NCBI GenBank assembly: GCA_951801825.1
Contig: CATOOF010000001.1
Location: 316,132 to 380,131 of the forward strand
DNA from: an uncultured Alphaproteobacteria bacterium
GTDB lineage: Bacteria > Pseudomonadota > Alphaproteobacteria > Rs-D84
Length of the DNA: 64,000 nt
Direction of reading: 5' to 3'
Below are positions 1 to 12,262 of this stretch, in pieces (positions within the stretch are counted from its first letter, which is position 1; each line of letters starts with the position of its first letter). The notes below the pieces were generated by a model, which searched no databases, was not told the DNA's origin, and worked only from the letters and a program-made list of their open reading frames with translations. Both the position numbers and the translations under genes were made by a program.

Positions 1-54
1 CGTACAGCCGCCCAAAAATGCCGCCATCAGCGCAAATGTTGCGAATTGTTTCAT
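1..54 (-). CDS. Lipoprotein, N-terminus only (runs off window)
   Basis: Only the first 18 residues are inside the window. They form a short basic N-terminus, a hydrophobic core and a lipobox-like LGGC with the cysteine at residue 17, so this looks like a type II (lipoprotein) signal peptide processed by LspA, which is also encoded in this window. A clear ribosome binding site (GGAG, 6-7 nt upstream of the ATG) supports the start. The mature protein lies beyond the window edge, so its function cannot be stated. Confidence 0.6.
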   Translation of the reverse strand, partial: MKQFATFALMAAFLGGCT

Positions 55-100
55 AGCTTTCTCCTTTCCGATTTATATACGCCGGGTATTTTACAATATT

Positions 101-328
101 TTAGCGAACCTTGCCACTGATATTGCGAACCAACGAATTGCGGGCGGCAATTGTATCCGCGGCGGCATTGATTACTTTTGCATTAGGCGTACGTTCTGTG
201 GGCTGGGGCTCTTTTTTACGCGAACAGCCATAGTTCATATGAAATACCAACATTGCGCTAAACGCGGTGTATCCCAACAGTTCAAAAATTTCTTTTATTT
301 CTTTTTTCCAGTCTGTTTTGTTTTTCAT
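101..328 (-). CDS. Small hypothetical membrane or exported protein, 75 aa
   Basis: Not recognised. The N-terminal third is charged (several Lys/Glu), followed by a hydrophobic stretch at about residues 18-34 ending in a cysteine, then a polar basic tail. It could be a small single-pass protein or an atypical lipoprotein. An AAGGA ribosome binding site sits about 8 nt upstream of the ATG, which makes translation plausible. It lies between the lipoprotein fragment and tRNA-Val on the same strand. Confidence 0.4.
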   Translation of the reverse strand: MKNKTDWKKEIKEIFELLGYTAFSAMLVFHMNYGCSRKKEPQPTERTPNAKVINAAADTIAARNSLVRNISGKVR

Positions 329-357
329 ATTCTTGTATCCTTTTTAGTATATATCCA

Positions 358-383
358 TAAAAAACCGCCCGTATGGGCGGAAA
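358..383 (-). terminator. Rho-independent terminator after tRNA-Val
   Basis: A 6-bp GC stem (365-370 with 375-380, 4-nt loop) is followed on the minus strand by a run of T (complement of 359-364), directly downstream of the tRNA-Val 3' end. Confidence 0.75.
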
Positions 384-387
384 ATCT

Positions 388-464
388 TGGTGGATGTTGA
401 GGGACTCAAACCCCCGACCCTCTCGGTGTAAACGAGATGCTCTAATCAACTGAGCTAAACATCC
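388..464 (-). tRNA. tRNA-Val (anticodon TAC)
   Basis: The minus strand folds into a complete 77-nt cloverleaf: acceptor GGATGTT pairs with AACATCC, the anticodon stem TCTCG/CGAGA encloses the loop TTTACAC with anticodon TAC, the T arm is present, and the 3' CCA is encoded in the DNA. Confidence 0.95.
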
Positions 465-519
465 ATACACTTAAGCGAGATGCATATTAAAGTATTTTTT
501 CCCGTTTGTCCAGAAAATT

Positions 520-1491
520 TTAACGATTATACGACTGATTATTGCGATTGTTACGATTATACTCGTCTTTGGCCGCGCGCAGGTTAGCACTATGCGCCGT
601 CAGACATTCCTGCATGCCTGTACGCTGGGCCATGGAACGATCGCTCTCGCACTTGTTGTTATATCCGTTGGAATTGCGCGGCTGTTTTGATGTATCTACT
701 ATCAAACCGGTGTTTATCAGCAACTTAAAATCCGTCGCCAGTTGTTTGCGTGCCTCAGACGATACTGTTTGGCCTGTATTGGTTGCCTCTGTTATAATCG
801 CATAGTTGTTCCCCAGACAGTTTATCATTTCCAGAGTATCCAATTTGGATGCACAGTTTTCTGCCCCGGCGAGATACACATTTGTAATGCGCTCTTTATT
901 GGCCCCAGAGGTATACGAACCGCCGCTATACGCCCCGGACGCACTTGCGGTATTGGGGTTGTTGGTGCCCGCGCCTGCGGCCTGCAGCTTGGTGGTCAGT
1001 ATCGCCTTTTCCAGCTGTGTTTTAAAGCGGCGAATCATGGCATCCATGTACTCGTACTGTTTGTTCATCTGTTGGGTAATTACCGTCGTTTTTAGCGCAA
1101 CAACGTCCCGCATCAGCTGTTTGTCGGCCCCGCTGGGGTTTTCCTGTTCGCCGATGTTATATGCATGCACGCTGCACAGCGCCAGTTCCGGCGTTATTCG
1201 GTCATTGTTTTCATCGTCACAGCCGTCGCTGGCACTGCGTGCCGCGGCCGCGGCGGTGGTTGCCGCCTGCTGTGCCTGGTATTGTGCCGCGGCCTGCCCG
1301 GCTTCATATCCTTGCATATAGTTGTTTAGACCATAGCTAGATGATGTTTGTTGGCTTAAAAAAGAGGGGGGCTGATACGAAAAAGCATTAAAAGATGCAG
1401 AAGTCGCGTAACACGGCATATTCAGGCCCGCCACTGCCGATATGCCCAGTGCAAATAATGATGTTTTAAAGATTTTATTTACTGTTTTCAT
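520..1491 (-). CDS. Exported hypothetical protein, 323 aa
   Basis: Not recognised. The start at 1491 is chosen because the protein then begins with a clean signal peptide (MKTVNK, hydrophobic core, cleavage near Ala-Thr-Ser at about residue 30); the longer open frame only reads through the end of the upstream gene. The mature part has a Gln/Ala/Tyr-rich segment, an acidic Asp/Glu/Asn patch, a few paired cysteines and an Asn/Arg-rich C-terminus. It starts 8 nt after the 602-aa exported protein and probably forms an operon with it. The cysteines suggest a periplasmic or surface location with disulfides. The function is unknown. Confidence 0.75.
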   Translation of the reverse strand: MKTVNKIFKTSLFALGISAVAGLNMPCYATSASFNAFSYQPPSFLSQQTSSSYGLNNYMQGYEAGQAAAQYQAQQAATTAAAAARSASDGCDDENNDRITPELALCSVHAYNIGEQENPSGADKQLMRDVVALKTTVITQQMNKQYEYMDAMIRRFKTQLEKAILTTKLQAAGAGTNNPNTASASGAYSGGSYTSGANKERITNVYLAGAENCASKLDTLEMINCLGNNYAIITEATNTGQTVSSEARKQLATDFKLLINTGLIVDTSKQPRNSNGYNNKCESDRSMAQRTGMQECLTAHSANLRAAKDEYNRNNRNNQSYNR

Positions 1492-1498
1492 TATTAAT

Positions 1499-3307
1499 TT
1501 ATTTTGGTTCGCATATGAACAGATTGGCATTCCATTGCTTGTTGGATGGCACCTCACAGTTACCATTGCCGGTATTATATTGGCACTGGATTGACTCACA
1601 ACATTTTTGATTGTTGTTACAATCCGCGACCGAACTGCCCCCGGCAGTCCCCAGCAATCTGTCAAATCCGGCCGACGTGATACGCCCGTCGGTGTTAATG
1701 ATAGAAGACAGCATTGCATCCTTTACACAAACCTTGGCCGGCAGTTTTTTTGTCGCAACCGCGCGCTCCAGATTGCTATACCCGCGTGATGTCAGCGCAC
1801 AGTACTTGTACCGTTCTTCGGGGGACGAAGAGGCCCCACCCGTGTATTTGTTTCCGCCAATTACTGTGGGGGCATCCTGGGCTATCATGCGTTGCAGTGT
1901 TTCGATATCAATCGTTGACTGCTTTTTACGGTTTCGGAATAATTTAGAGCTTTCCAGCGCACTTGACGCGCATCCGATACGCACATGCTCGTCCAGGTCG
2001 CCGGCATCCGCGAACAGAAAGTTGCGCTGAACCTCTTCCATGTCGGTCAGCGTGCGGTTAAGCGTACATGCCGGCGAATCTTCAGGCGGGATTACCGAGC
2101 TCACCGTACAATCCATGCCGCCCCTGCTATATTGCGTACTAACAGATTTTCCATTCGGACAGCTGGTTGCGTCGTACTGGGCCCAGGAAACGGTCTTGCC
2201 CTGTTTCAGCTTTCCATTTTCATAGTATGTGCCTATAACCTCTTGCATGCCACCGTAACACAGATATTCACCCCAAACATTACAACTGCCGTTCAGCATC
2301 ATGTAAATATCCGTGATGTCAACACCAACCGACTGGGCGGTAATAAGGGCGTCGTAGAGTTCATCTAATACCGCATCATACGGGTCGAAAAATTCCAGTG
2401 CCTTTTGGCGGAATACAGATACGCGCTTTGGCCCTGTACAGTTATCGCCGGATTTTGTGCATCCCGCATAAGTAAATGCACGCTGCATTGCGGCATAGGC
2501 CGTGTTAAGATTTTGCTGGGCGTTTTCCAGTGAGGCCATAATCTGGCCGGAAACCTGTTCGCGCGCCAAAATATCAACGGGAACACCATTGTTTGCGGCG
2601 ATGCGCTGAGCCTCTGACAGGCCCTCCATAACCGTTGTGGCTGTCTGGCCCCCGGTGCCGGCGGTGGCGTTTTGTGCCGCCGGGGGGGCGGATTGTACAG
2701 ACGCTTGTGCGGCGGCCGCCGCGGCGGCGGCCTGGGCCTCAACCCGGGCGGCCTCAGCGGTGCGCTGTTGTTCTTCCAGGGCGGCCTGTAACTGGGCAAT
2801 CTGCTGGGCGTTCTGGCTGGCCATTTCCTGTTGCATTTGTTGCATCTGGGCCTGCATCTGTTGCATTTGTTCGGCCGACTGTTGTGCCGCCGCATCGGCG
2901 GCAGCCGCCATTTGGGCATTCGCCTTTGCCGTAGAGCTTGCAACCAGCTGGGCCGCAATATACTGGGTCAGGTCGTCGCCATATTGCTTACATGCCGCGT
3001 TTGATGCAACGCATCCGGCAACAATGGGCGTCGCCACATCAATTGATGTACAGCCGCCATTTGCACACTTTGGCGATGCACAGCGTAAAATAACCGAATT
3101 GCAATTTCCGAAATCCGCGGTTGCCGCATTTCCAGATCCACTGCGGCTGTTCATCATGGCGTTCCACTCGTTATTATTCATGGCACCGCCGTTGGGATTA
3201 TAGGCGGTTAAATTACTGCCCGCCGTGCCGGACAAAGGGGCCGCCGCATTCCCAGCATATGGCGCCATTATCAGCGCCGCTATTAAAACATGAGTAAAGG
3301 ATTTCAT
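1499..3307 (-). CDS. Exported coiled-coil, Cys-rich hypothetical protein, 602 aa
   Basis: Not recognised. It has a signal peptide (residues 1-22), a Cys-rich N-terminal segment (about 65-110), and a long Ala/Gln/Met-rich region (about 125-215) that reads as a coiled coil with repeats such as MQQMQAQM. A folded central part follows, then a C-terminal Cys cluster (CC and several C-x3/5-C spacings in the last 45 residues). An AAGGA ribosome binding site and an AT-rich -10-like GATAAAAT precede the start. It probably forms a bicistronic unit with the 323-aa exported protein. The architecture fits a periplasmic or surface structural protein. A link to the type IV secretion genes elsewhere in the window is only a guess. 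Confidence 0.8.
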   Translation of the reverse strand: MKSFTHVLIAALIMAPYAGNAAAPLSGTAGSNLTAYNPNGGAMNNNEWNAMMNSRSGSGNAATADFGNCNSVILRCASPKCANGGCTSIDVATPIVAGCVASNAACKQYGDDLTQYIAAQLVASSTAKANAQMAAAADAAAQQSAEQMQQMQAQMQQMQQEMASQNAQQIAQLQAALEEQQRTAEAARVEAQAAAAAAAAQASVQSAPPAAQNATAGTGGQTATTVMEGLSEAQRIAANNGVPVDILAREQVSGQIMASLENAQQNLNTAYAAMQRAFTYAGCTKSGDNCTGPKRVSVFRQKALEFFDPYDAVLDELYDALITAQSVGVDITDIYMMLNGSCNVWGEYLCYGGMQEVIGTYYENGKLKQGKTVSWAQYDATSCPNGKSVSTQYSRGGMDCTVSSVIPPEDSPACTLNRTLTDMEEVQRNFLFADAGDLDEHVRIGCASSALESSKLFRNRKKQSTIDIETLQRMIAQDAPTVIGGNKYTGGASSSPEERYKYCALTSRGYSNLERAVATKKLPAKVCVKDAMLSSIINTDGRITSAGFDRLLGTAGGSSVADCNNNQKCCESIQCQYNTGNGNCEVPSNKQWNANLFICEPK

Positions 3308-3431
3308 TTTCTCTCGCTTTCCTTAGATTTTATCATAAAAATTTACCAGGTTAAAGTCAAATCTTTCTACCGCTTTGCGGGGCCGAGTTGGCCAGAGTTA
3401 CGAATTTTCTTTTAATTTCTTTTTTTGTCGG

Positions 3432-3437
3432 TATAAT
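3432..3437 (+). promoter_or_regulatory. -10 box placing lpxD transcription at its start codon
   Basis: TATAAT lies exactly 6 nt before the lpxD ATG, so the expected transcription start falls on the A of the ATG. No Shine-Dalgarno sequence is present and the -35 is weak. Confidence 0.5.
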
Positions 3438-3443
3438 CGCGGC

Positions 3444-4493
3444 ATGTTGAAAATAATAAAGTCTTTGATGATGCCTGCCGCGACCAAGGTTACGGCCGGC
3501 GAACTGGCCGAAAAATTTGGCCTGCGCCTGCAGGGGGCGGCCGATACGATGGTTGGGGGCGTGGCACCGATTGCGGATGCAAAACCGGGCCAGCTGGCCT
3601 TTTATTCCACAGAGCAGAACAGTGCGGCCTTTAAAATTTTACCGATAGAGGTACTGCGCAACACGCGCGCGTCTGTAATCCTGTTACAGCCAGAGCAGAT
3701 AAAGGATGCGCCGGCGGGTGCAACACTGCTGATAACGGATAGTCCGCGCGGCAATATTGTAAAAATTCTGGGCGAGATTTATAAGCAACCGCCACGCTTT
3801 GGCATCAGTCGTCGTGCATCCGTTGCACGCGGCGTATTTTTCCGCAAAAAGAAAACTGTCTATGTGGGCCAGTATGCCACGATAGAGCGCGGCGCGGTAA
3901 TAGAGCCGGATGTAAAGATTTTCCCGGGCGCCTATATCGGGCCAAATGTAACGATTGGCCGCGGTACCATAGTGCAGACAGGCGCACATATTGAAAATGC
4001 AACAATCGGGGCCGATTGTGTAATAAACGCCGGCGCCGTAATAGGCAAGGACGGCTTTGGCTATACCCGCCAGGACGGCCACAACGTATTTATCCCGCAC
4101 ACGGGTCGCGTGGTTTTAGGCGACCGTGTGTCTGTTGGTGCAAACACATGCATTGACCGGGGCGCAATGACCGACACCCGTATCGGTGACGGAACAAAAA
4201 TAGACAACCTGTGCCAGATTGCACACGGTGTTGTTGTCGGGTCCGAATGCTTTTTGGCATCCGGTGTGGGCCTGGCCGGGGGAACGGTTGTTGGTGACCG
4301 TGCTTTGCTGGGCGGGCATGTTGGTATTGCAAACGGGGTAAAGATAGGAAACGACGCAGAGGTTGGTGCAAACAGCGGCGTTTTCCGCGACGTTCCAGAC
4401 GGCGCGCGGCACATGGGTTATCCGGCCGGCCCTGGGACTGAATTCATGCGGCATTATGCCATATTGCGCCGCATGGCAAAAACAACGAAATAA
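3444..4493 (+). CDS. lpxD: UDP-3-O-(3-hydroxyacyl)glucosamine N-acyltransferase LpxD
   Basis: LpxD transfers a 3-hydroxyacyl chain from ACP to UDP-3-O-acyl-glucosamine in the third step of lipid A synthesis (cytoplasmic, homotrimer). Residues 1-110 form the uridine-binding N-domain. From about residue 120 onward runs a left-handed beta helix of hexapeptide repeats ([IV]GxxxxI pattern), and the motif IAHGVVVG carries the probable catalytic His261. The length of 349 aa is normal. The start at 3444 replaces an upstream in-frame start because it begins the conserved fold and sits 6 nt after a TATAAT box, so the mRNA may be leaderless. fabZ follows 15 nt downstream, the usual pairing, but lpxA does not follow here. 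Confidence 0.95.
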   Translation: MLKIIKSLMMPAATKVTAGELAEKFGLRLQGAADTMVGGVAPIADAKPGQLAFYSTEQNSAAFKILPIEVLRNTRASVILLQPEQIKDAPAGATLLITDSPRGNIVKILGEIYKQPPRFGISRRASVARGVFFRKKKTVYVGQYATIERGAVIEPDVKIFPGAYIGPNVTIGRGTIVQTGAHIENATIGADCVINAGAVIGKDGFGYTRQDGHNVFIPHTGRVVLGDRVSVGANTCIDRGAMTDTRIGDGTKIDNLCQIAHGVVVGSECFLASGVGLAGGTVVGDRALLGGHVGIANGVKIGNDAEVGANSGVFRDVPDGARHMGYPAGPGTEFMRHYAILRRMAKTTK

Positions 4494-4508
4494 GAGAGGT
4501 AAGGAAAG

Positions 4509-4961
4509 ATGTTAGGGGCCAAAGAAATAGAACAGGTTATTCCGCATCGCGGGCACATGCGCCTGGTTGATGAAATTCGTGAATACAATGAAAACAGCGG
4601 CGTGGGCATTCACTATGTCCGTGATGATGAATTTTGGTGTGCGGGCCATTTCCCGGGCAAGCCGATTATGCCGGGCGTATTACAGATAGAGGCACTGGCC
4701 CAGACGGCGTGCTTTATCGCGCTGTCGCGCCTGGGCTATACAGACGGCAGTGCGCTGGGGTACTTTACCACAATGGAAAAGATTAAGTTTTCCCACATGG
4801 TATTGCCGGGCGATGTTTTAGAGTTGCATGTGGAACTGGTTATGTCCAAAATGCGTATGTTTAAATTCCACGGTATTGCCATGGTTGGCGGTAAAAAAGT
4901 GGCAGAGGCAACCTTTACCGCAATGATGGATTTCCGTGACAAGCCGGAAAAATCAGAATAA
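4509..4961 (+). CDS. fabZ: 3-hydroxyacyl-ACP dehydratase FabZ
   Basis: FabZ dehydrates (3R)-hydroxyacyl-ACP in fatty-acid elongation and competes with the lipid A pathway for the same substrate, which explains its place next to lpxD. The hot-dog fold signature HFPGKPIMPG is present with catalytic His47, and the central helix carries Glu61 (QIEALAQ). The length of 150 aa is typical. A strong ribosome binding site (GAGG/AAGG) precedes the ATG, and a terminator follows directly. Confidence 0.95.
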   Translation: MLGAKEIEQVIPHRGHMRLVDEIREYNENSGVGIHYVRDDEFWCAGHFPGKPIMPGVLQIEALAQTACFIALSRLGYTDGSALGYFTTMEKIKFSHMVLPGDVLELHVELVMSKMRMFKFHGIAMVGGKKVAEATFTAMMDFRDKPEKSE

Positions 4962-4965
4962 AAAA

Positions 4966-4994
4966 ATCCCCGCCACATGGCGGGGTGTTTTTTT
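4966..4994. terminator. Bidirectional terminator between fabZ and the small HTH gene
   Basis: A 7-bp GC stem (4968-4974 with 4979-4985) is flanked by A-run and T-run on either side. It ends fabZ on the plus strand, and its T-run overlaps the stop codon of the minus-strand HTH gene. Confidence 0.85.
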
Positions 4995-5238
4995 ATTTCG
5001 CCTCAATCCCGGGCCAGTTGCATTTTGCCACCCTGTCCGGTGATACAATCCGCGTAAACAGATATAATTGGTACGCGGATATCGGTGCCTGGGCGTGTTC
5101 AAACGCCTGGTACAGCGACCAGCCGATATGCATATTACGCGCGATCCAGTATGGGCTGATGTCGCCATTTCTGCGTGCGCGCCGCATCAGGCGGCCGATG
5201 GTTTCGTAAAACTCATGCTCTGTTTTTATGTGTATCAT
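4993..5238 (-). CDS. Small HTH (XRE-like) protein with structured RNA leader, 81 aa
   Basis: A predicted DNA-binding protein. Residues 10-60 resemble a short Cro/CI-type helix-turn-helix and line up with the 84-aa protein at 44546: each has an Arg-rich helix, then I-S-x5-[AI]-A-x3-x-[MI], then W-x8-F/N-A. The start at 5238 is chosen because GGAG lies 6 nt upstream; upstream in-frame starts fall inside the leader and terminator. Both genes follow a near-identical RNA leader that ends in a Rho-independent terminator, which implies control by transcript termination. Its target is unknown. Confidence 0.7.
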   Translation of the reverse strand: MIHIKTEHEFYETIGRLMRRARRNGDISPYWIARNMHIGWSLYQAFEHAQAPISAYQLYLFTRIVSPDRVAKCNWPGIEAK

Positions 5239-5257
5239 TTTTCGCTCCATTGTTTTT

Positions 5258-5416
5258 AAAATTAAAAACACCGCCTTGATGAAGGGCGGTTGGAGGTTCA
5301 AAACTACTACGAGAATAGCGTTGCTTATTCAATATATTCGCAACCCTCCAACCGGTTGTGGAGTTTAAAGCTCGTAAGAGGTTTTGAAGCCTCACATCGG
5401 TAATCACCCGATGCAG
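5258..5416 (-). ncRNA. Structured leader RNA, copy A, upstream of HTH gene
   Basis: The minus strand from about 5415 folds into hairpin P1 (CATCGG/CCGATG, 5412-5395) and hairpin P2 (GAGG/CCTC). Helix P3 (TACGAG 5376-5371 with CTCGTA 5313-5308) encloses a core containing CTCCA/TGGAG and GTTGC/GCAAC hairpins. A CCGCC/GGCGG hairpin with a T-run (5289-5264) then acts as a terminator 15-20 nt before the HTH ribosome binding site. The second copy at 44360-44527 preserves all helices, and P3 shows three compensatory pair changes. The segment CCTCCAACC near the 3' end is also complementary to GGTTGGAGG in the core, so an alternative fold or pseudoknot is possible. I do not recognise a known RNA family. 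Confidence 0.75.
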
Positions 5417-5421
5417 TATGA

Positions 5422-5449
5422 ATTATATCAGACGTGTTAAGATATGCAA
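5422..5449 (-). promoter_or_regulatory. Promoter of leader RNA copy A
   Basis: On the minus strand, -35 TTGCAT (5449-5444), a 16-nt spacer and -10 TATAAT (5427-5422) place the transcription start near 5415, at the first base pairs of hairpin P1. The sequence TGATATAAT is identical in copy B. Confidence 0.7.
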
Positions 5450-5451
5450 AC

Positions 5452-5480
5452 AAAAAACGCCCCGTTCGGGGCGTTTTGTT
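5452..5480. terminator. Bidirectional terminator after the 452-aa exported protein
   Basis: A 10-bp stem (5454-5463 with 5468-5477, loop gttc) is flanked by A and T runs. It ends the minus-strand gene at 5481 and separates it from the promoter of leader RNA copy A. Confidence 0.8.
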
Positions 5481-6839
5481 TTACGGGCACTGGGCCAGCT
5501 GGTTCAATACATTTTGTACGTCGTTGTTGATAGATACGGTTATCTCGCGCTGCAGGCCGTCTATATATGTATAATCAAACTTCGATTCGGCAAATTCCGG
5601 TGCCGCCGCATATGCATCGCGGAACGGGGCCAGCATGGCCGTAAACCATTGCCGCCCGCGGCACAGGCATCCGTTGCGAACGTCGGCCGCAACCGCCGCG
5701 GTTGCGGTATTGGGATATTTTGTGTCAAATTCTGCGTCCGTCATCATCAGACAGCGCCCCCCCAGACCGTAAAAGTTCGCATCATCGGCCAGGAACTTGT
5801 AAACCAGGCCATCAGATGCCCCGGCCTTTTTCAAAGAATATGCCATTCCGTTGGTGCAGCATGCCTGGGCACTGCGCATCAGCATCTTGTAACGGTCGAG
5901 CAGTGGCGCCGCCGTCGGGTCGGATGCCTTGATTTCCTTGTTGCACTTGGCCTTAGCGATGAATGCATCCAACAGTTCCGGGCGAACCTTGGGACTGCGC
6001 GGGGATACTGTTTCGCGTACCAATGGCTTGCGCCGCCATATTTCGCATTCTGTTTCCGAATCGAACGGACAGCCGTCGCCCGCCCCAAAGGCAATGGCGA
6101 CAACTTCTGTCATATCTTGGGCCACGTATTCAGGGCGCGGCGCCGGAATTGCCGGTAAATCAACATTGTTAACGACCAATGTGTCCGTCCACAGATTCTC
6201 TGCCGGCTTGTTCGGCATCAGTAATTCTTCGACACGTGCGCGTGTCGCGGCCGCATCGCTCATGTTTTGGTTATATAGCGCCACCGCATCAATCGATTCG
6301 GTTTCTTCTATAAGCGCCGGCGGTGTCCCATACCGGGCCATAACCGATTCGGCCGGGCTGTCTATCTCGCGCAGGTAAATCTCCGGCGCGGGCTCCAGAT
6401 ACCAATCCGAAAAGTCTTTCTTTTTATAATTAACAATAGAATCGTCCCAAATAGGCACGCCGTCGCGCCAATCTACGGTTTTGTCAAAGCCGCGCGTCTT
6501 GTAATTGCCGTTTGTCCCGTCGTACAGTGGGGGGCGGGTGTCTTCGGGCACTGGCTTTACGCTTATTGTCTTTATATTACGCATCGGCACGGCGCCGGCA
6601 TATATATATTGCGGCTCTGTACTATATGCGGGTACCGCCGGCACCATACGTGCGGTCGGTGCCGCCACAGGTGTTGCGACAACAGATGTCTCCTCAACCA
6701 CGCCCAGTACCGTTGGCGTGCCAACATTATTAGATATCGGCGCCACGTCACAGCCCGCACCAATACATTCAGAGCCCATGGCCCCCGCGCCCGGGCACAT
6801 CAGCACCAAGGACGTCAAAATAACAATTCTTCCTTTCAT
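5481..6839 (-). CDS. Exported hypothetical protein, 452 aa
   Basis: Not recognised. The start at 6839 gives a good signal peptide (MKGRIVIL, hydrophobic core, cleavage near Gly-Ala-Met at about 20). The mature N-terminus has a C-x4-C pair, followed by a Pro/Thr/Val-rich low-complexity stretch to about residue 70. The C-terminal 250 residues contain well-spaced cysteines and look folded (CC, CLCRGRQW). No Shine-Dalgarno sequence is visible, and another ATG lies 12 nt upstream. The upstream region is unusually rich in GANTC sites. Its Cys-rich exported style resembles the proteins at 1499-3307 and 15539-17722. The function is unknown. Confidence 0.75.
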   Translation of the reverse strand: MKGRIVILTSLVLMCPGAGAMGSECIGAGCDVAPISNNVGTPTVLGVVEETSVVATPVAAPTARMVPAVPAYSTEPQYIYAGAVPMRNIKTISVKPVPEDTRPPLYDGTNGNYKTRGFDKTVDWRDGVPIWDDSIVNYKKKDFSDWYLEPAPEIYLREIDSPAESVMARYGTPPALIEETESIDAVALYNQNMSDAAATRARVEELLMPNKPAENLWTDTLVVNNVDLPAIPAPRPEYVAQDMTEVVAIAFGAGDGCPFDSETECEIWRRKPLVRETVSPRSPKVRPELLDAFIAKAKCNKEIKASDPTAAPLLDRYKMLMRSAQACCTNGMAYSLKKAGASDGLVYKFLADDANFYGLGGRCLMMTDAEFDTKYPNTATAAVAADVRNGCLCRGRQWFTAMLAPFRDAYAAAPEFAESKFDYTYIDGLQREITVSINNDVQNVLNQLAQCP

Positions 6840-7110
6840 AATACGAATCATATCACAAACTGGGGGCTTTTTAAAATATAAAAATGCCAAAAGCACGATT
6901 CGTATGTCCGAATCAGTCGTTTTTTTATGACTGGGACATGAATCAGAATCGGTTTTTTTTGCCCAATCCGAATCATTTTTACCCTCAAAAAGGCATTTTC
7001 AGAAAAAAAATTAAAAAAAATCCATAGGTAAAAAAGCCCGGATTTCCGGCGGTTTTTCCTAAAAATAGGGTTTTAGATAAATTTTTTTGAAATTATTTTT
7101 GAATTATCGC
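6840..7110. other. AT-rich intergenic region with GANTC cluster and hairpin
   Basis: No gene is seen. Six GANTC sites lie at 6845, 6897, 6910, 6940, 6946 and 6970. An imperfect hairpin (ATGTCC...GGACAT with inner AGTC/GACT, about 6904-6938) has the T-rich run in its loop. The region 6990-7110 is very AT-rich with A and T tracts and probably serves as an UP-type element for the rRNA promoter. Confidence 0.55.
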
Positions 7111-7139
7111 TTGACTTTTTCGGACTTTGACCGCATACT
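7111..7139 (+). promoter_or_regulatory. rRNA operon promoter
   Basis: -35 TTGACT (7111-7116), a 17-nt spacer and -10 CATACT (7134-7139) follow an A/T-tract-rich stretch. An inverted repeat CCGCA/TGCGG overlaps the -10. The leader to the mature 16S is about 310 nt and contains no recognisable gene. Confidence 0.65.
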
Positions 7140-7458
7140 GTGCGGGCCTTCAAGTTGAGAGCAACCGAAAAAGAAACTCCCAACCCCTGAAATTCTGCGG
7201 CTTACAGGTAACTCTGATAACACCGCAAACATTGTGAATAAAAGCAGCTCATCAAAAATTCAAGAAGGGATGTGCAGGCAGTTGAATTTGGAAATATCCA
7301 AACTTTGACTAAGTCAAATGTGCATATCCTAGACAGGTAGTAGGTTTACATATTAAACCTCGTTAAAAACTTGTCTTGCGAATAATTATATGTAAAGACG
7401 AACTGATATTATATGTCAGCTTTGTTTAATGCACGGGACTTAAACCACAAGTTTTTTA

Positions 7459-8960
<1,502 letters not shown>

Positions 8961-9045
8961 ATAGAGAATACCGTTTCCACGAAAACGGTCAAATCCGAAT
9001 GCGACTGTCTGAACATCTCTTTTTGAAAATGGGTAAATTTCTGCT

Positions 9046-9122
9046 GGGTCAGTAGTTCAGTTGGTTAGAATGCCGCTCTGATACAGCGGAGGTCGAAGAT
9101 TCGAGTTCTTCCTGACCCACCA
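9046..9122 (+). tRNA. tRNA-Ile (anticodon GAT) in the rRNA spacer
   Basis: A 77-nt cloverleaf: acceptor GGGTCAG/CTGACCC, anticodon stem CCGCT/AGCGG with loop CTGATAC (GAT), T arm GATTCGAGT, and encoded CCA. It lies 85 nt after the 16S, the standard place for the spacer tRNA-Ile. Confidence 0.96.
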
Positions 9123-9424
9123 CTTATCTTGATGAGGTTGGAATCAAAAACAATAACTTGTTTTTGATTCCAGATGTTCTGATGAATATCTTCGGAATCT
9201 GCTTTTATTAGCAATACATTGTAAATCGGTTTTTAATGTCGCAAATCGAACTTTATAGAAATATAACTTTTGATTTGTTGAACATCGTAATAATCTCAAA
9301 AATCTTTCTAAATAGAGTAATCACGTAAAGTGATAATTCAATTAGAGAAGCAAGAATCAACTTAAATGCTTAAAAAACTCATTAAGTTCTTTTTAATGTT
9401 TGAAGACTTTCTCTTCAAGCATAA
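9123..9424 (+). other. 16S-23S spacer remainder, no tRNA-Ala
   Basis: About 300 nt with no second tRNA. It contains a long hairpin (GGAATCAAAAACA / TGTTTTTGATTCC, about 9140-9171) and a 3' part that will pair with the 23S precursor end. I see no ORF. Confidence 0.6.
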
Positions 9425-12177
<2,753 letters not shown>

Positions 12178-12262
12178 ATCGTTTGACTTATGTCAGACGA
12201 TTGCTTGAAGAGAACGTTGACATTGATTCTTGAATCATGTATTATGATGTTCGCTGGATTTA

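Noticed and set aside
2365..2958. A 197-codon minus-strand ORF rich in Arg and Pro, and several plus-strand ORFs antisense to the 602-aa gene
   Set aside because: They are out-of-frame readings of the Ala/Gln-rich repeat of the exported protein, whose signal peptide, ribosome binding site and cysteine pattern show the real frame.
4509..4961. FabA instead of FabZ
   Set aside because: Catalytic pair His/Glu with the HFPGKPIMPG spacing and the lpxD neighbour indicate FabZ; FabA would have Asp in place of the Glu.
7141..7458. Small ORF or riboswitch in the 16S leader
   Set aside because: The region is consistent with precursor rRNA leader; I saw no conserved motif or sensible reading frame.
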